Source: Candidatus Bathyarchaeota archaeon | GTDB lineage: Archaea > Thermoproteota > Bathyarchaeia > Bathyarchaeales > Bathycorpusculaceae | Assembly (NCBI GenBank): GCA_018396955.1 | Contig: JAGTQI010000009.1 | Span: forward strand, 1-33,472 | DNA: 33,472 nucleotides | Reading direction: 5' to 3' | Shown here: positions 19,658 to 28,687 of the stretch, piece by piece | Layout: each line of letters opens with the position of its first letter | How positions within the stretch are numbered: the first letter of the stretch is position 1 | Notes under the pieces: model-generated | Told to the model about the DNA's origin: nothing | The model's database searches: none | The model's input: the letters and a program-made list of their open reading frames with translations, nothing else | Made by a program: the position numbers and the translations under genes

Positions 19658-19921
19658 TTAGCCTAAACGCCTCTGCCCAAGCCCAGTTAAAGCCCAAACA
19701 GAGGGACGCTTGCTATCTCTTTTTGCAATACCTTTGGTTTCTAGGAGTTTTAGGTGATGCATAACTACGTTGTAGGGCAAGCCTGTTTCTTTAGCAATAG
19801 TTTTCGCATCCGTAGAAGATCTCTCAAGAAAATTCAATATCAAAGTCCGAGCCTTCAAGCCCAACTTAACGTTTTTAAAGTCTGTTAGGTAGGCGTTTGG
19901 GTGATACTCTTCCCGGGGCAT
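19658..19921 (-). CDS. Winged-helix DNA-binding (ArsR-like) protein
   Basis: 87 aa; DAKTIAKETGLPYNVVMHHLKLLETKGIAKRDSKRPSVWALTGLG. Confidence 0.82.
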   Translation of the reverse strand: MPREEYHPNAYLTDFKNVKLGLKARTLILNFLERSSTDAKTIAKETGLPYNVVMHHLKLLETKGIAKRDSKRPSVWALTGLGQRRLG

Positions 19922-19968
19922 GCCTTATCAAAACAGTTTAGCGATGAGGGTGTAGAAAAGGTTTCACT

Positions 19969-22900
19969 CTAAGCGAAGCTTGTTAGGCTAATTTGTCTAG
20001 GCTTTTTACCATCAAATAACGAGTTAATCTCTTCCCTTACAAGCAGAATCCGTTGACTGTAGTAGCGCGGCAAATTATACTTCTTAATTATGTGTTCAGC
20101 AGCCTCAAGATACTTTTCAATGCCACCCCGATAGACTGTTAGGGTTAAATCGCCGCCGCATGTTGGACATTTACCCCGCAGTGGCAAACGCCGGAAACGC
20201 TTATTGCAAGATTTGCAGCGGAACCCTTGCATTGAAAAAGCCCGAAGGTTCCCGACAATGTCGCGGATAAAATGTTTTGTCAAGACTTTTAAGGCGACTT
20301 TTTGCGCGTCCACAGCCTCAATTTTCTCTGCAAGAGCCAACTGCCCGTTAAGCTTTTCCACCATGGCTTTAAAGCGTTTATAAGCGCTTTCCGCATTACC
20401 CATATTAATGTTTGAAGCGGGTACTGTAAAGCGGTAGCCCTCAAACTGCGCTTCTGTTTCAAGACGATATTCAATGAGATCTATTAGTGGGCTAATATGT
20501 TTAGCTTCAGCCTTTTCCAAAGTTTTCTGGTAAAACTCTAATGGGTAAGTGCCAGCCACGTCAAAGTCGTGCGCTTGCCTTTGCACCTCTTTTGGGTTGA
20601 CAACAGATATCAATAGCAAAGGAGCATCCATTATTCCGCCTATTTGCGCTGGCAAGAAAACCCTTGAAAAGTTTAGCAGTGTGTCCAGTGCAAGCATTAG
20701 TGCGTCTTCGTCACCGTCGCAATCCCTTCGCTTGGCAGAGTGCCAAATTGGATGGGCATAACAGACATTTAGACTTGTGAATCCGATGATCCGCCCAAGG
20801 ACACCAACACATGTGTGGGGAGCCAAGCCGATGACTAAATGACCAACAAGGTCTTCAACGTGTCTAACATTATAGTACGGCGGCAGTCCATAAACCTTCA
20901 CAAGAAGTTCGTCAACAAAGTTTGCCACAAGAACAAAATATTCTCCGCACTTAATCGGAATAATGACATCTTGTATTTTCAGCTCGCATAACTGCTCTGG
21001 ACTTGTTAGAGGATTGCCATAAGCATCGGTTGTGTAACCAAGCTGAACAAGCTTTTCGACGGAAACCCCAATCTCTAATGGTTTAAAATGTGTTAACGGA
21101 GCATTTGTTGCATCAAAACGTATAGTGCCGTCCTTGTAAACGGAAAGGTCGTATTTTGCTCGCAAAACACCTTTCTCCAGAATTTCTGGAGTTTTGGTTT
21201 CGTTGGTTAAGCCCTTAACACCCTTCAAAACCTTCAGTGACGACACGCCTAAATGAGTGCAAGCTTGGTCTAGCAGCTCACTGATATTGATGCTTTGCCG
21301 CTGATAGGGAACTGCAGAAACTTTACAGACCGGACATTCGCCACCCCCGTTAAGCACTTTTCCACATTTTGGGCAAACATACTCTAAAACCGTTTTAGAA
21401 CCACATGCAAGGCACTTTCTTCCAAGAGCAATTGTCCTACATAATGGACATTTGCGTTTGACAACTTCCACGTAAACATTTCCACGTTTTGCGGCCTCTA
21501 AAGCATCTCTTTGAGAACCACCAGCCAAACCCAAAGGGAACAAAACATGCACAAGAGGTTTCATCTCCCGCCTTTTAGCCTTTTCAGGGCGGCCCATTCT
21601 CGCACCAATAAAAGTTGAAGCTTTATCCTTAACAACCACGCCGCAAAGTTCCTCAAAGGTTCTGAAAACATCCGCTTGTCGAAAATCAACGTTAGATTTA
21701 CCGATGCCAAGACAGAAGGCGAAGGCACACGCGTCATCCCCTTCAACAACTATATTATCCCCAACAACTTTATGGGGTAAGCATATGGATTCTAAAGCCC
21801 TTTTAACATTCTCATCCATCTTGCCAACTATACGGCGGGTGCATCCACCATCACACTCCACACTAGCTGTAATTAGCCAGTCCCTAAGAAGCTTGAGCTC
21901 TTCAACAGAACTTAAACCTGACCAGAAGAATGTATAGGCTGGATGAAGCGGAACTCCAACATTTAATGAAAGCGCCATGGCCTCCTTGCACGTCGGCTTA
22001 TTTACAAACGGATTATCAAGAAAACGCTTAAGTCTCTCAACGGATATTCCGGCGGCAACCACAGCCCTTTCAAAATCTCCACTAAACTTCTCGACGACAA
22101 CTTTCCTTAGATCTTCAGCCCACCACTCTTCAACATATCCGGCGGGAGCAAGGGTCTTCCCTTGGTAAAGGAAATCGCCAAAACTTATGAGGATATCGCC
22201 CAGAAACAATATTCTCTCAATTCTATCTCTAACATCACTGAAATTTTCCATAGAAACACGCACAACCGACCCGTCTCTCAATTTCACTATCGGCGGTTCC
22301 AAGGTGTCAACAGGTACAGCGATTCCACCTTTCCCGGGAAGCTCAAGGCGAAGTTGAGTGCCGGCTGCGATGAAACCTTGAAGAACAAGCATAGTTGCCG
22401 GATGAACGCCCACAGCTGTTAATCCCGTGTTTCTTGCCCTCCCATAACGTAGGCGAAAACCGCCCCGCCTACCCGGAAAGGAGAATATGGGGCGTCCTGC
22501 AACAATGTCGTCCATGAAGCCAGATGCTTTCTTTTCAGACATTTCTCTAATATCCTTAAGCCAATCCCAGCCTTGAATGCCCAGCTTCTCCACAATAGCC
22601 CAAACCTTTGAAGCCCGCCCAACGATTCCATCGTTGACCACACGAAGTGCTCCTCCCCGAACCTTGTTCGTTTCAATGCGGGGCAAATTGCGGTAAGAAG
22701 AAACCTCAACAGAATTAGATTCTGTGCCAGTAACTTCTACGGGCAACCACCGTAGCGCTCTCTGTAGCTCTTCGTCTGAAACGTGATATTGGAAACGGCT
22801 TACAGTGCGCTCATAAAGTCTAACCTCCTCGATAAAGCGGGCAATTTCCTCCTCCGTGGGCTTATAACGGTCAAGGCCAAGAATTCTACGAATAAAATCA

Positions 22901-23370
22901 CCAATAACAAGTGTAAGCGCTTGGTCGGTTCCTCCGGCAGAGCGGATTGGACCAGCGAAGTAGATAGCCAAATACTTTGACCTATCATGGTTAGTTTTTA
23001 TTTTAACCTGCGCAATGCCTTGTATTGGGGCAGCAGTAACCCCTTCTGTAAGGATAGCTAAGGCTGTCCGTATTGCTTGTTCAGCGGCAGCCTCAGGCTC
23101 CAAGTGTCCAAACTTTCCGTAAACAATGTCCTCAGCAATTTTGAAGGCAAGCTCCTCCCTTGAAAGTTTTGAGCTCAACTCCCGTATTCTTTCTGCAACG
23201 CCCCTCGGACCAACAAGCCCCTCAATAAGGTCAGCCATGTCCCTTGCAATCGTGCATTCCGGCTTAAATTCGGGGTCAAAGCCTTTTTCTCGAGCTTTGG
23301 TGGCTATGCTGTATAACTGTTCGAGCTGCTTTTCTAAATTCTCAACATATTTTTCGTAGGATTTGCTCAT
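19969..23370 (-). CDS. polC: DNA polymerase D large subunit DP2
   Basis: About 1133 aa from MSKSYEKYVENLEKQ; AAEQAIRTALAILTEGVTAAPIQGIAQVKIK, GPIRSAGGTDQALTLVIGDFIR, HSAKRRDCDGDEDALMLALDTLLNFSR; Cys4 zinc modules. No intein apparent. Confidence 0.97.
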   Translation of the reverse strand: MSKSYEKYVENLEKQLEQLYSIATKAREKGFDPEFKPECTIARDMADLIEGLVGPRGVAERIRELSSKLSREELAFKIAEDIVYGKFGHLEPEAAAEQAIRTALAILTEGVTAAPIQGIAQVKIKTNHDRSKYLAIYFAGPIRSAGGTDQALTLVIGDFIRRILGLDRYKPTEEEIARFIEEVRLYERTVSRFQYHVSDEELQRALRWLPVEVTGTESNSVEVSSYRNLPRIETNKVRGGALRVVNDGIVGRASKVWAIVEKLGIQGWDWLKDIREMSEKKASGFMDDIVAGRPIFSFPGRRGGFRLRYGRARNTGLTAVGVHPATMLVLQGFIAAGTQLRLELPGKGGIAVPVDTLEPPIVKLRDGSVVRVSMENFSDVRDRIERILFLGDILISFGDFLYQGKTLAPAGYVEEWWAEDLRKVVVEKFSGDFERAVVAAGISVERLKRFLDNPFVNKPTCKEAMALSLNVGVPLHPAYTFFWSGLSSVEELKLLRDWLITASVECDGGCTRRIVGKMDENVKRALESICLPHKVVGDNIVVEGDDACAFAFCLGIGKSNVDFRQADVFRTFEELCGVVVKDKASTFIGARMGRPEKAKRREMKPLVHVLFPLGLAGGSQRDALEAAKRGNVYVEVVKRKCPLCRTIALGRKCLACGSKTVLEYVCPKCGKVLNGGGECPVCKVSAVPYQRQSINISELLDQACTHLGVSSLKVLKGVKGLTNETKTPEILEKGVLRAKYDLSVYKDGTIRFDATNAPLTHFKPLEIGVSVEKLVQLGYTTDAYGNPLTSPEQLCELKIQDVIIPIKCGEYFVLVANFVDELLVKVYGLPPYYNVRHVEDLVGHLVIGLAPHTCVGVLGRIIGFTSLNVCYAHPIWHSAKRRDCDGDEDALMLALDTLLNFSRVFLPAQIGGIMDAPLLLISVVNPKEVQRQAHDFDVAGTYPLEFYQKTLEKAEAKHISPLIDLIEYRLETEAQFEGYRFTVPASNINMGNAESAYKRFKAMVEKLNGQLALAEKIEAVDAQKVALKVLTKHFIRDIVGNLRAFSMQGFRCKSCNKRFRRLPLRGKCPTCGGDLTLTVYRGGIEKYLEAAEHIIKKYNLPRYYSQRILLVREEINSLFDGKKPRQISLTSFA

Positions 23371-23514
23371 CTGGATGCCCAATCAACCACTCGGTACTTC
23401 ATTGGTCGCAGTTGCATATTTTTGTTTTCTAACAAGTAAAAGGCAAAGCTTCCATCGTCCTAAAGCAGCAAAACTATCAAGTTTTATACAAGAAAATGCA
23501 CCCTATGAGCGGTA

Positions 23515-24267
23515 TCAGGCTTTACAGCTCCTCAAGCCCTCAACAATCTCTGAAACCTTATCCCTAACATGACCGTTCTCAACAACATTGCCAGTAACAA
23601 TTATGTCTGCACCCGCAGACGCTGCCGTCAGTGCTTGCGCCCTTGTCCTTATCCCTCCACCAACAATTAAAGGGACAGCAATATTCTTCTTCACTGCGCG
23701 AATCATCTCTTTTGAAACCGGTTTTTTAGCACCTGAACCGGCTTCAAGGTAAATGAAGCGCATGCCCAAATACTGCCCTGCCAAAGCATGGGCAACAGCC
23801 AATTCTGGTTTATCATAGGGTATTGGAACAGCCTTCCCCACAATGCCAGCGGTCCCGCCTTCGCCAACAATTATGTAGCCCAGCGGAATTGGTTCGAGGT
23901 GATACCGCTTAACTAGAGGTGCGCCTAAAACTTGCGCGCCTACTATGAAGTAGGGGTCTAAAGAGTTTAATAGAGACATAAACCATATGGCGTCAGCATA
24001 GCGGCTTATACTCGTGACATTGTTTGGAAATAGAATCACAGGAAGATCTACAGCTCGCTTAACCGTCTTAACAACATCATCTAAGTGTTTAGCCGATATA
24101 AATGTGGAGCCCCCTATCATTATTGCAGATGTTCCACTAGCCCGCGCTTTTCTTGCAATTGCCGAGGCTTGCGAAGGCGTGACCTTTTCTGGGTCGATTA
24201 GGGTTACGTGAATTGCCCCTTCTGAGCTGATTTTGTCCAGCAAATATTTTTCAACAGGTCCTATCAA
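23515..24267 (-). CDS. Geranylgeranylglyceryl phosphate synthase family
   Basis: 250 aa; HVTLIDPEKVTPSQA, IMIGGSTFISAKHLD, FIYLEAGSGAKKPVS, PLIVGGGIRTRAQALTAASAGADIIVTGNVVE. Confidence 0.94.
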   Translation of the reverse strand: MIGPVEKYLLDKISSEGAIHVTLIDPEKVTPSQASAIARKARASGTSAIMIGGSTFISAKHLDDVVKTVKRAVDLPVILFPNNVTSISRYADAIWFMSLLNSLDPYFIVGAQVLGAPLVKRYHLEPIPLGYIIVGEGGTAGIVGKAVPIPYDKPELAVAHALAGQYLGMRFIYLEAGSGAKKPVSKEMIRAVKKNIAVPLIVGGGIRTRAQALTAASAGADIIVTGNVVENGHVRDKVSEIVEGLRSCKA

Positions 24268-24281
24268 GGGCTCTCCATCCT

Positions 24282-24551
24282 TTATGCGGATTCCTTAACT
24301 TCTGGGGCGGAAAGTTTCCTTACTCCACTATAAAATTTGTCGGTGAAAAGGCAATACGCGTCTATTTCTCCAAGGGCGCCTTTAACTGGAAACTCCTCTT
24401 TTGCGCCGCAGCTGCCGCAGCTTACAACAGCTCTTCCCTCATCCCGGAACATTTCAACACGAACTGACGCCTTTCCACAAATAGGGCATGAGAAGAATTT
24501 TGGTAAACGCTTCTTTGGAATTCGGACAACCTTTCGCCTTCTACGCCCCAT
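24282..24551 (-). CDS. Elf1-like zinc-ribbon transcription elongation factor homologue
   Basis: From [34 protein letters not shown]...[15 protein letters not shown]: basic N-terminus plus CxxC-CxxC as in archaeal Elf1. Confidence 0.82.
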   Translation of the reverse strand: MGRRRRKVVRIPKKRLPKFFSCPICGKASVRVEMFRDEGRAVVSCGSCGAKEEFPVKGALGEIDAYCLFTDKFYSGVRKLSAPEVKESA

Positions 24552-24652
24552 ACGCCAATCCTTCATGCAATGCTTTTGAGGATACACCTATCTATTATCC
24601 CATCTTCGTCCTTAAATACTTGCCTAATCCCATAAACAATGAGGATGAAACC

Positions 24653-25492
24653 TTGAAGCTAACACCATCGGTCTTGGAGCTAGACTGGACAGAAGTGGAG
24701 GGAAAAATAACACGTTTCATAAAGGATTACGTGGAAAAGGCAAAGGCTAACGGTATAGTTTTAGGACTTTCCGGGGGCATAGACAGCAGCACGGTGGCAG
24801 CATTATCCGCCAAAGCCATAGGAGGAAACAAGGTTTTAGGTCTAATGCTTCCAGAAAAGGAAACATACAACCCAAAAGACATGAAGCACGCAAAGCTTGT
24901 AGCGGAAAAATTTGGTCTAAAAACAGAAGCCATAGACATTACACCAGCATTGGAGGCGCTTCAAAGAACGATACCAATCTTTGATGCTGGAGACAAACTC
25001 TCCAAGGGCAACCTGAAAGCACGAATGCGTATGCTTTATATTTATTACCACGCCAACAAACTCAACCTAATAGTGTGCGGAAGCTCTGACAAATCAGAAA
25101 CTATGATGGGCTACTTCACTAAGTGGGGGGACGCAGCAGCAGACATATCCCCAATAATGGACCTATACAAAACCCAGGTGAAAAAGCTCGCGAGCCACTT
25201 GGGCATACCAAAAGAAATTGTGGAAAAGCCACCATCCCCAACCTTGTGGCCCGGGCAAACGGCAGAAGAAGAATTAGGGATAAAATATGAAACGTTAGAC
25301 CTCATCCTATACGGGCTTGAACACTTCATGAAAACAGAGGATATAGCTGAGCAGCTAGGCCTACAAAAAGACTTAGTGGAAGGGGTAAAAGAGCGTTGGT
25401 TAAAAATGGAACATAAAAGGAGGATGCCATTAACAACAAAACTTCAATATAGGACGGTAGGATTTGACTTTAGAATACCTTTCACAAAATAA
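24653..25492 (+). CDS. nadE: NAD+ synthase (ATP-pyrophosphatase domain only)
   Basis: LGLSGGIDSSTVAALSAKAIG P-loop; CGSSDKSETMMGYFTKWGDAAADISPIMDLYKTQV; KPPSPTLWPGQTAEEELG. Likely TTG start at 24653; the ORF-track start at 24488 overlaps the divergent Elf1-like gene. Confidence 0.93.
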   Translation: MKLTPSVLELDWTEVEGKITRFIKDYVEKAKANGIVLGLSGGIDSSTVAALSAKAIGGNKVLGLMLPEKETYNPKDMKHAKLVAEKFGLKTEAIDITPALEALQRTIPIFDAGDKLSKGNLKARMRMLYIYYHANKLNLIVCGSSDKSETMMGYFTKWGDAAADISPIMDLYKTQVKKLASHLGIPKEIVEKPPSPTLWPGQTAEEELGIKYETLDLILYGLEHFMKTEDIAEQLGLQKDLVEGVKERWLKMEHKRRMPLTTKLQYRTVGFDFRIPFTK

Positions 25493-25504
25493 GGAAGGAA
25501 AAAT

Positions 25505-26338
25505 TTGAAGGAAAAATTCTTAACGGCCCTTGCCCAAATCAGCTGCCAACGGGGAGACAAACAAGCAAACATACAAAAAATAGAAGAATATACCGAAAGA
25601 GCAAGGCGGCAAGGCGCAGAGCTCGTTATTTTCCCCGAACTTTCACTAACGGGATACACAATAAGGGATGAGCTTTACGAGCTAGCGGAGAAAATTCCTG
25701 GACCATCAACAAACGCCATTGAAAAAATCGCAAGGAAGTGTAAGGTCTACATAGTTTTTGGGATGCCGGAACTCAGCGCAAAGGCACAAGCAACAATCTA
25801 TAACTCTGCAGTTCTCGTGGGACCAGAAGGCTACATTGGAAAATATAGGAAGATGCACCTACCAACCCACAGCGTTTTCGAGGAAAAAAGATATTTTAGA
25901 CCCGGCTACCAAGCAGGGACTTTCGAAACAGCCATTGGGAAAATTGGGCTAATAATTTGCTATGACATCTTCTTCCCCGAAGTTTGCCGACTTACACGTT
26001 TGGAAGGTGCTCAAATGATCATTTGCATATCAGCCTCCCCATCTGTTCGCAAAGCGTTCTTTGAAGCTTTAACCGTTGCTAGGGCCATGGAAAACGCGGT
26101 GTTTCTGGCTTATGTCAACCTTGTGGGCATAGAAGATGGATTACAGTTCTGGGGCGGGAGCAGACTTGTAGCTCCAAACGGGAAGATAATTGCAAAGGCG
26201 AAATATGATGAGGAGGACTTAGTGGTGGGCGAAGTGAATTACATCGATATAAAGCCTGTTGAAGCCTTTGTCCCAACATTAAAGGACTTGCGCCCAGAAC
26301 TCTTCGACAAACTAAAGGGGAAGGCGGAAGAACTCTAG
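25505..26338 (+). CDS. Carbon-nitrogen hydrolase (nitrilase superfamily), candidate glutaminase partner of NadE
   Basis: 277 aa; E-K-C triad in FPELSLTGY, KYRKMHLPTHSVFEEKRYFRPG, GLIICYDIFFPEVCR. Confidence 0.9.
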   Translation: MKEKFLTALAQISCQRGDKQANIQKIEEYTERARRQGAELVIFPELSLTGYTIRDELYELAEKIPGPSTNAIEKIARKCKVYIVFGMPELSAKAQATIYNSAVLVGPEGYIGKYRKMHLPTHSVFEEKRYFRPGYQAGTFETAIGKIGLIICYDIFFPEVCRLTRLEGAQMIICISASPSVRKAFFEALTVARAMENAVFLAYVNLVGIEDGLQFWGGSRLVAPNGKIIAKAKYDEEDLVVGEVNYIDIKPVEAFVPTLKDLRPELFDKLKGKAEEL

Positions 26339-27080
26339 CGAGAATCCTTAAGCTTTTTAACAACCTTTTCTATGCGATTGAAAGCCCCCTCTGACTGTTT
26401 ATAAGCAGCGTGGGAAATTCGGGTAACCTTCACCATAAGAACCAGAAGCCGACACTGGAACCGTAGCGACACACGCTTCGTAAATTACGTCTGAAATCAC
26501 AATCAAATCACGTTCAACAGCTATTTTGGCTAAAACTTTAAGTTCATCAAAAGAAAGGACCGTCCCGGTTGGGTTGTTTGGCGAGTTAAGAAGCATCACA
26601 CGTGATTTTTCCGTGATAAGTGACGTCACGTCATCAATGAAAGGCTTAAACTCATTCCTCTCCAATATAGAAATTGTTACGGGAATTCCGCCCGCCAATC
26701 TGACACAGGGTTCATAACAAATGAAACCGTGTTAGGGATTAACACTTCATCGCCGGGGTTGACTATAGCCAACAAAGCAGGGGAAATGGCCTCCGTCCCG
26801 CCAACAGTAACCAAAACCTCAGAGTTTGGGTCATATTTAAGGCCTTCTCAGCCAAAACCTCTCGAAGCTCTGGAATACCATTAGTCTGATCATAGTGAGT
26901 TTTACCCTCTAATACTGCCTTCCAACCTCTCGCCAAAGCATGCATGGGGCGGCGTAAAACCCAGCTTCTTCCCAACACTCAAATTAATAATTCCTGGAAT
27001 TTCTCAGTCCAAAGCGAAAAATCGGCGAATCCAGAGGGCTTTATCTTTTTTAGACGCTCAGAAGCCTTAAATTGCAACAT
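26335..27080 (-). pseudogene. Class I/II PLP aminotransferase pseudogene with frameshifts and internal deletion
   Basis: Pieces in different frames: MLQFKASERLKKIKPSGFADFSLWTEKF; KTHYDQTNGIPELREVLAEKAL; GGIPVTISILERNEFKPFIDDVTSLITEKSRVMLLNSPNNPTGTVLSFDELKVLAKIAVERDLIVISDVIYEA; VATVPVSASGSYGEGY; RISHAAYKQSEGAFNRIEKVVKKLKDSR*. The PLP-Lys (SFSK) segment is absent. Confidence 0.88.
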
Positions 27081-27222
27081 CAAACACTTTCCTCTCACCA
27101 GTGCTATATAATGGTTAACGTCTTGGAAGCACACTTTTAAATGTTATTGAACAGAACTCTTTTAAAAAGGCTTGTATACAAAAGTGTATTCAAAAACCCC
27201 AATTCATAGGAGCGAAACTGAA

Positions 27223-27699
27223 ATGCAAAAAAACAACGTTCAATTATGGCTGAAAAATTCTTTAGAAGACCCCATAGTCAAAATACTCGCAAAAAACAGC
27301 CACTTAACAAAAACCCAACTAGAAACGCTGCTAATAGACATTTTAGCCGAAAATTTTTCGGGAAAACCACTAAAATATGATGAAAAAGCCAGATTACGCC
27401 TAACAAAGGCAAAAATAAGCCGTGGAGCCTTCAATAGAACTTTAAGGCAAGCGCAGAAAAACGTCATAAAAGCGGTTTACACTGTGCTGCTCTTGGGGTA
27501 TTTGGGAATCTTTGAAAGCCCAACGCTTGACCAGTATATTGAAATTGCAAATAAGCTACAAGAATACATAGACGCCTACAAAAGCCTGCCAAACAAAACT
27601 GAGCGACCAGAAGAACAAATAAGATTCCTTAAATTGCTAAGGGAAGAGCTCGAAAATAGCTTGAAAAAGCTCTCAAATCCATCCGAAGGCTTCATGTGA
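27223..27699 (+). CDS. Uncharacterised Lys-rich helical protein
   Basis: Single open frame from MQKNNVQLWLKNSLEDPIVKILAKN; segment RLRLTKAKISRGAFNRTLRQAQKNVIKAVYTVLLLGYLG looks like a helix-turn-helix-type fold. Family not named. Confidence 0.6.
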   Translation: MQKNNVQLWLKNSLEDPIVKILAKNSHLTKTQLETLLIDILAENFSGKPLKYDEKARLRLTKAKISRGAFNRTLRQAQKNVIKAVYTVLLLGYLGIFESPTLDQYIEIANKLQEYIDAYKSLPNKTERPEEQIRFLKLLREELENSLKKLSNPSEGFM

Positions 27700-27854
27700 C
27701 GTCACGAGTCACAAGTAAAGCAATAGACACTTCCATTGCGAAAATGGGGGAAACATAAAAATAGGGCTAAATAGGAGAAAAAGGTCAAAAACAAGGTTTT
27801 TTCTTAAGGATAAAAAGTAACGTTGCATATACTGCTTGTGACTTGTGATGTCAT
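27696..27854. repeat. Imperfect inverted repeat, about 21-nt arms (27696-27716 and 27834-27854)
   Basis: Left arm gtgacgtcacgagtcacaagt; its reverse complement acttgtgactcgtgacgtcac matches the right arm gcttgtgacttgtgatgtcat at 17/21 positions, all mismatches transitions. Confidence 0.6.
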
Positions 27855-27966
27855 AGTTCTCCATAACAGCCGCAATCCTTAAATGTTCTTTCATGGTTAA
27901 ACTGTGATGTGTGATGTAACGTGGTAAAAGTCGCAATATGTTACAGGAGAGTCAAGGGGGCAACAC

Positions 27967-28680
27967 ATGGTTGATCTTTTAATTATTATCTCGAGCGTTT
28001 TTCTGGCTGCGGCTATTAGTGCTGCTATAGAATATTATAGGAACATTGTTAGAATTAGGAAAGAGTACGAGAAAGCTAAGGAAGCATTTAGTGACATAAT
28101 CTTGAGCTTTAGTAGGGAACTTAAGCATGCAACAGAAGCCTTGAAAACCATTTCTTACAAGGTTGAAGCCGCTTCTGCCAAGGGTGACAATACGCTGAAG
28201 GCTGTTAAAGACTTGGAGAATCGACTAAAGCTCTTGGAAGTTAATACAAAGGAGTTGCGTGAGGATAGGGAGAAGATGATAACTCGGATAAGCGATATGG
28301 AAAAGCAAACTCGTGACATCACCGAGGCATATAAAGAGGTTCTAGTGAAAGTTTCAACAATTGAAGAGAGAACTCAAAAAGTGCCAACACTTCCTGAACC
28401 TGGAGTTGAAGCAGTTATACCAATAAAGAGGGAGAAGGCACTAGCCAAATTAACACAAACCGAACTTGCTGTTTTGGAGATGTTAGCCGCTGAGGGCCCA
28501 AAAACAGCCCCAGAAATTAAGGAGAGAATTAGGCTTAGCAGGGAGCACACGGCAAGGCTTATGAAGAAGCTTTACGAGGAAGGCTATTTGGAAAGGGACT
28601 CAAGTAAAATTCCCTTCAAATACAGCGTGAAGAAGGAGATGGAGAATTTTTTAAAGAAGGCTGAAACGGAGGCCGCTTAA
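27967..28680 (+). CDS. Membrane-anchored coiled-coil protein with C-terminal winged-helix domain
   Basis: 237 aa; N-terminal TM VDLLIIISSVFLAAAISAAIEYY, about 100 aa coiled coil, C-terminal TQTELAVLEMLAAEGPKTAPEIKERIRLSREHTARLMKKLYEEGYLERD (MarR-like wHTH). Confidence 0.72.
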   Translation: MVDLLIIISSVFLAAAISAAIEYYRNIVRIRKEYEKAKEAFSDIILSFSRELKHATEALKTISYKVEAASAKGDNTLKAVKDLENRLKLLEVNTKELREDREKMITRISDMEKQTRDITEAYKEVLVKVSTIEERTQKVPTLPEPGVEAVIPIKREKALAKLTQTELAVLEMLAAEGPKTAPEIKERIRLSREHTARLMKKLYEEGYLERDSSKIPFKYSVKKEMENFLKKAETEAA

Positions 28681-28687
28681 AAGGGTC

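Noticed and set aside
26619-26632. tgacgtcacgtca as part of the GTGAYGTCA repeat family
   Set aside because: Lies within readable aminotransferase pseudogene sequence (DVTSLI region), so it is most simply coding-derived.
27731-27750. ttccattgcgaaaatggggg as an outlying ORB
   Set aside because: Spacing between TTCCA, GAAA and the G-string differs from the three good sites.
27709-27936. 75-aa minus-strand ORF across the inverted repeat
   Set aside because: Low-complexity translation of repeat and AT-rich sequence; no motif or RBS support.
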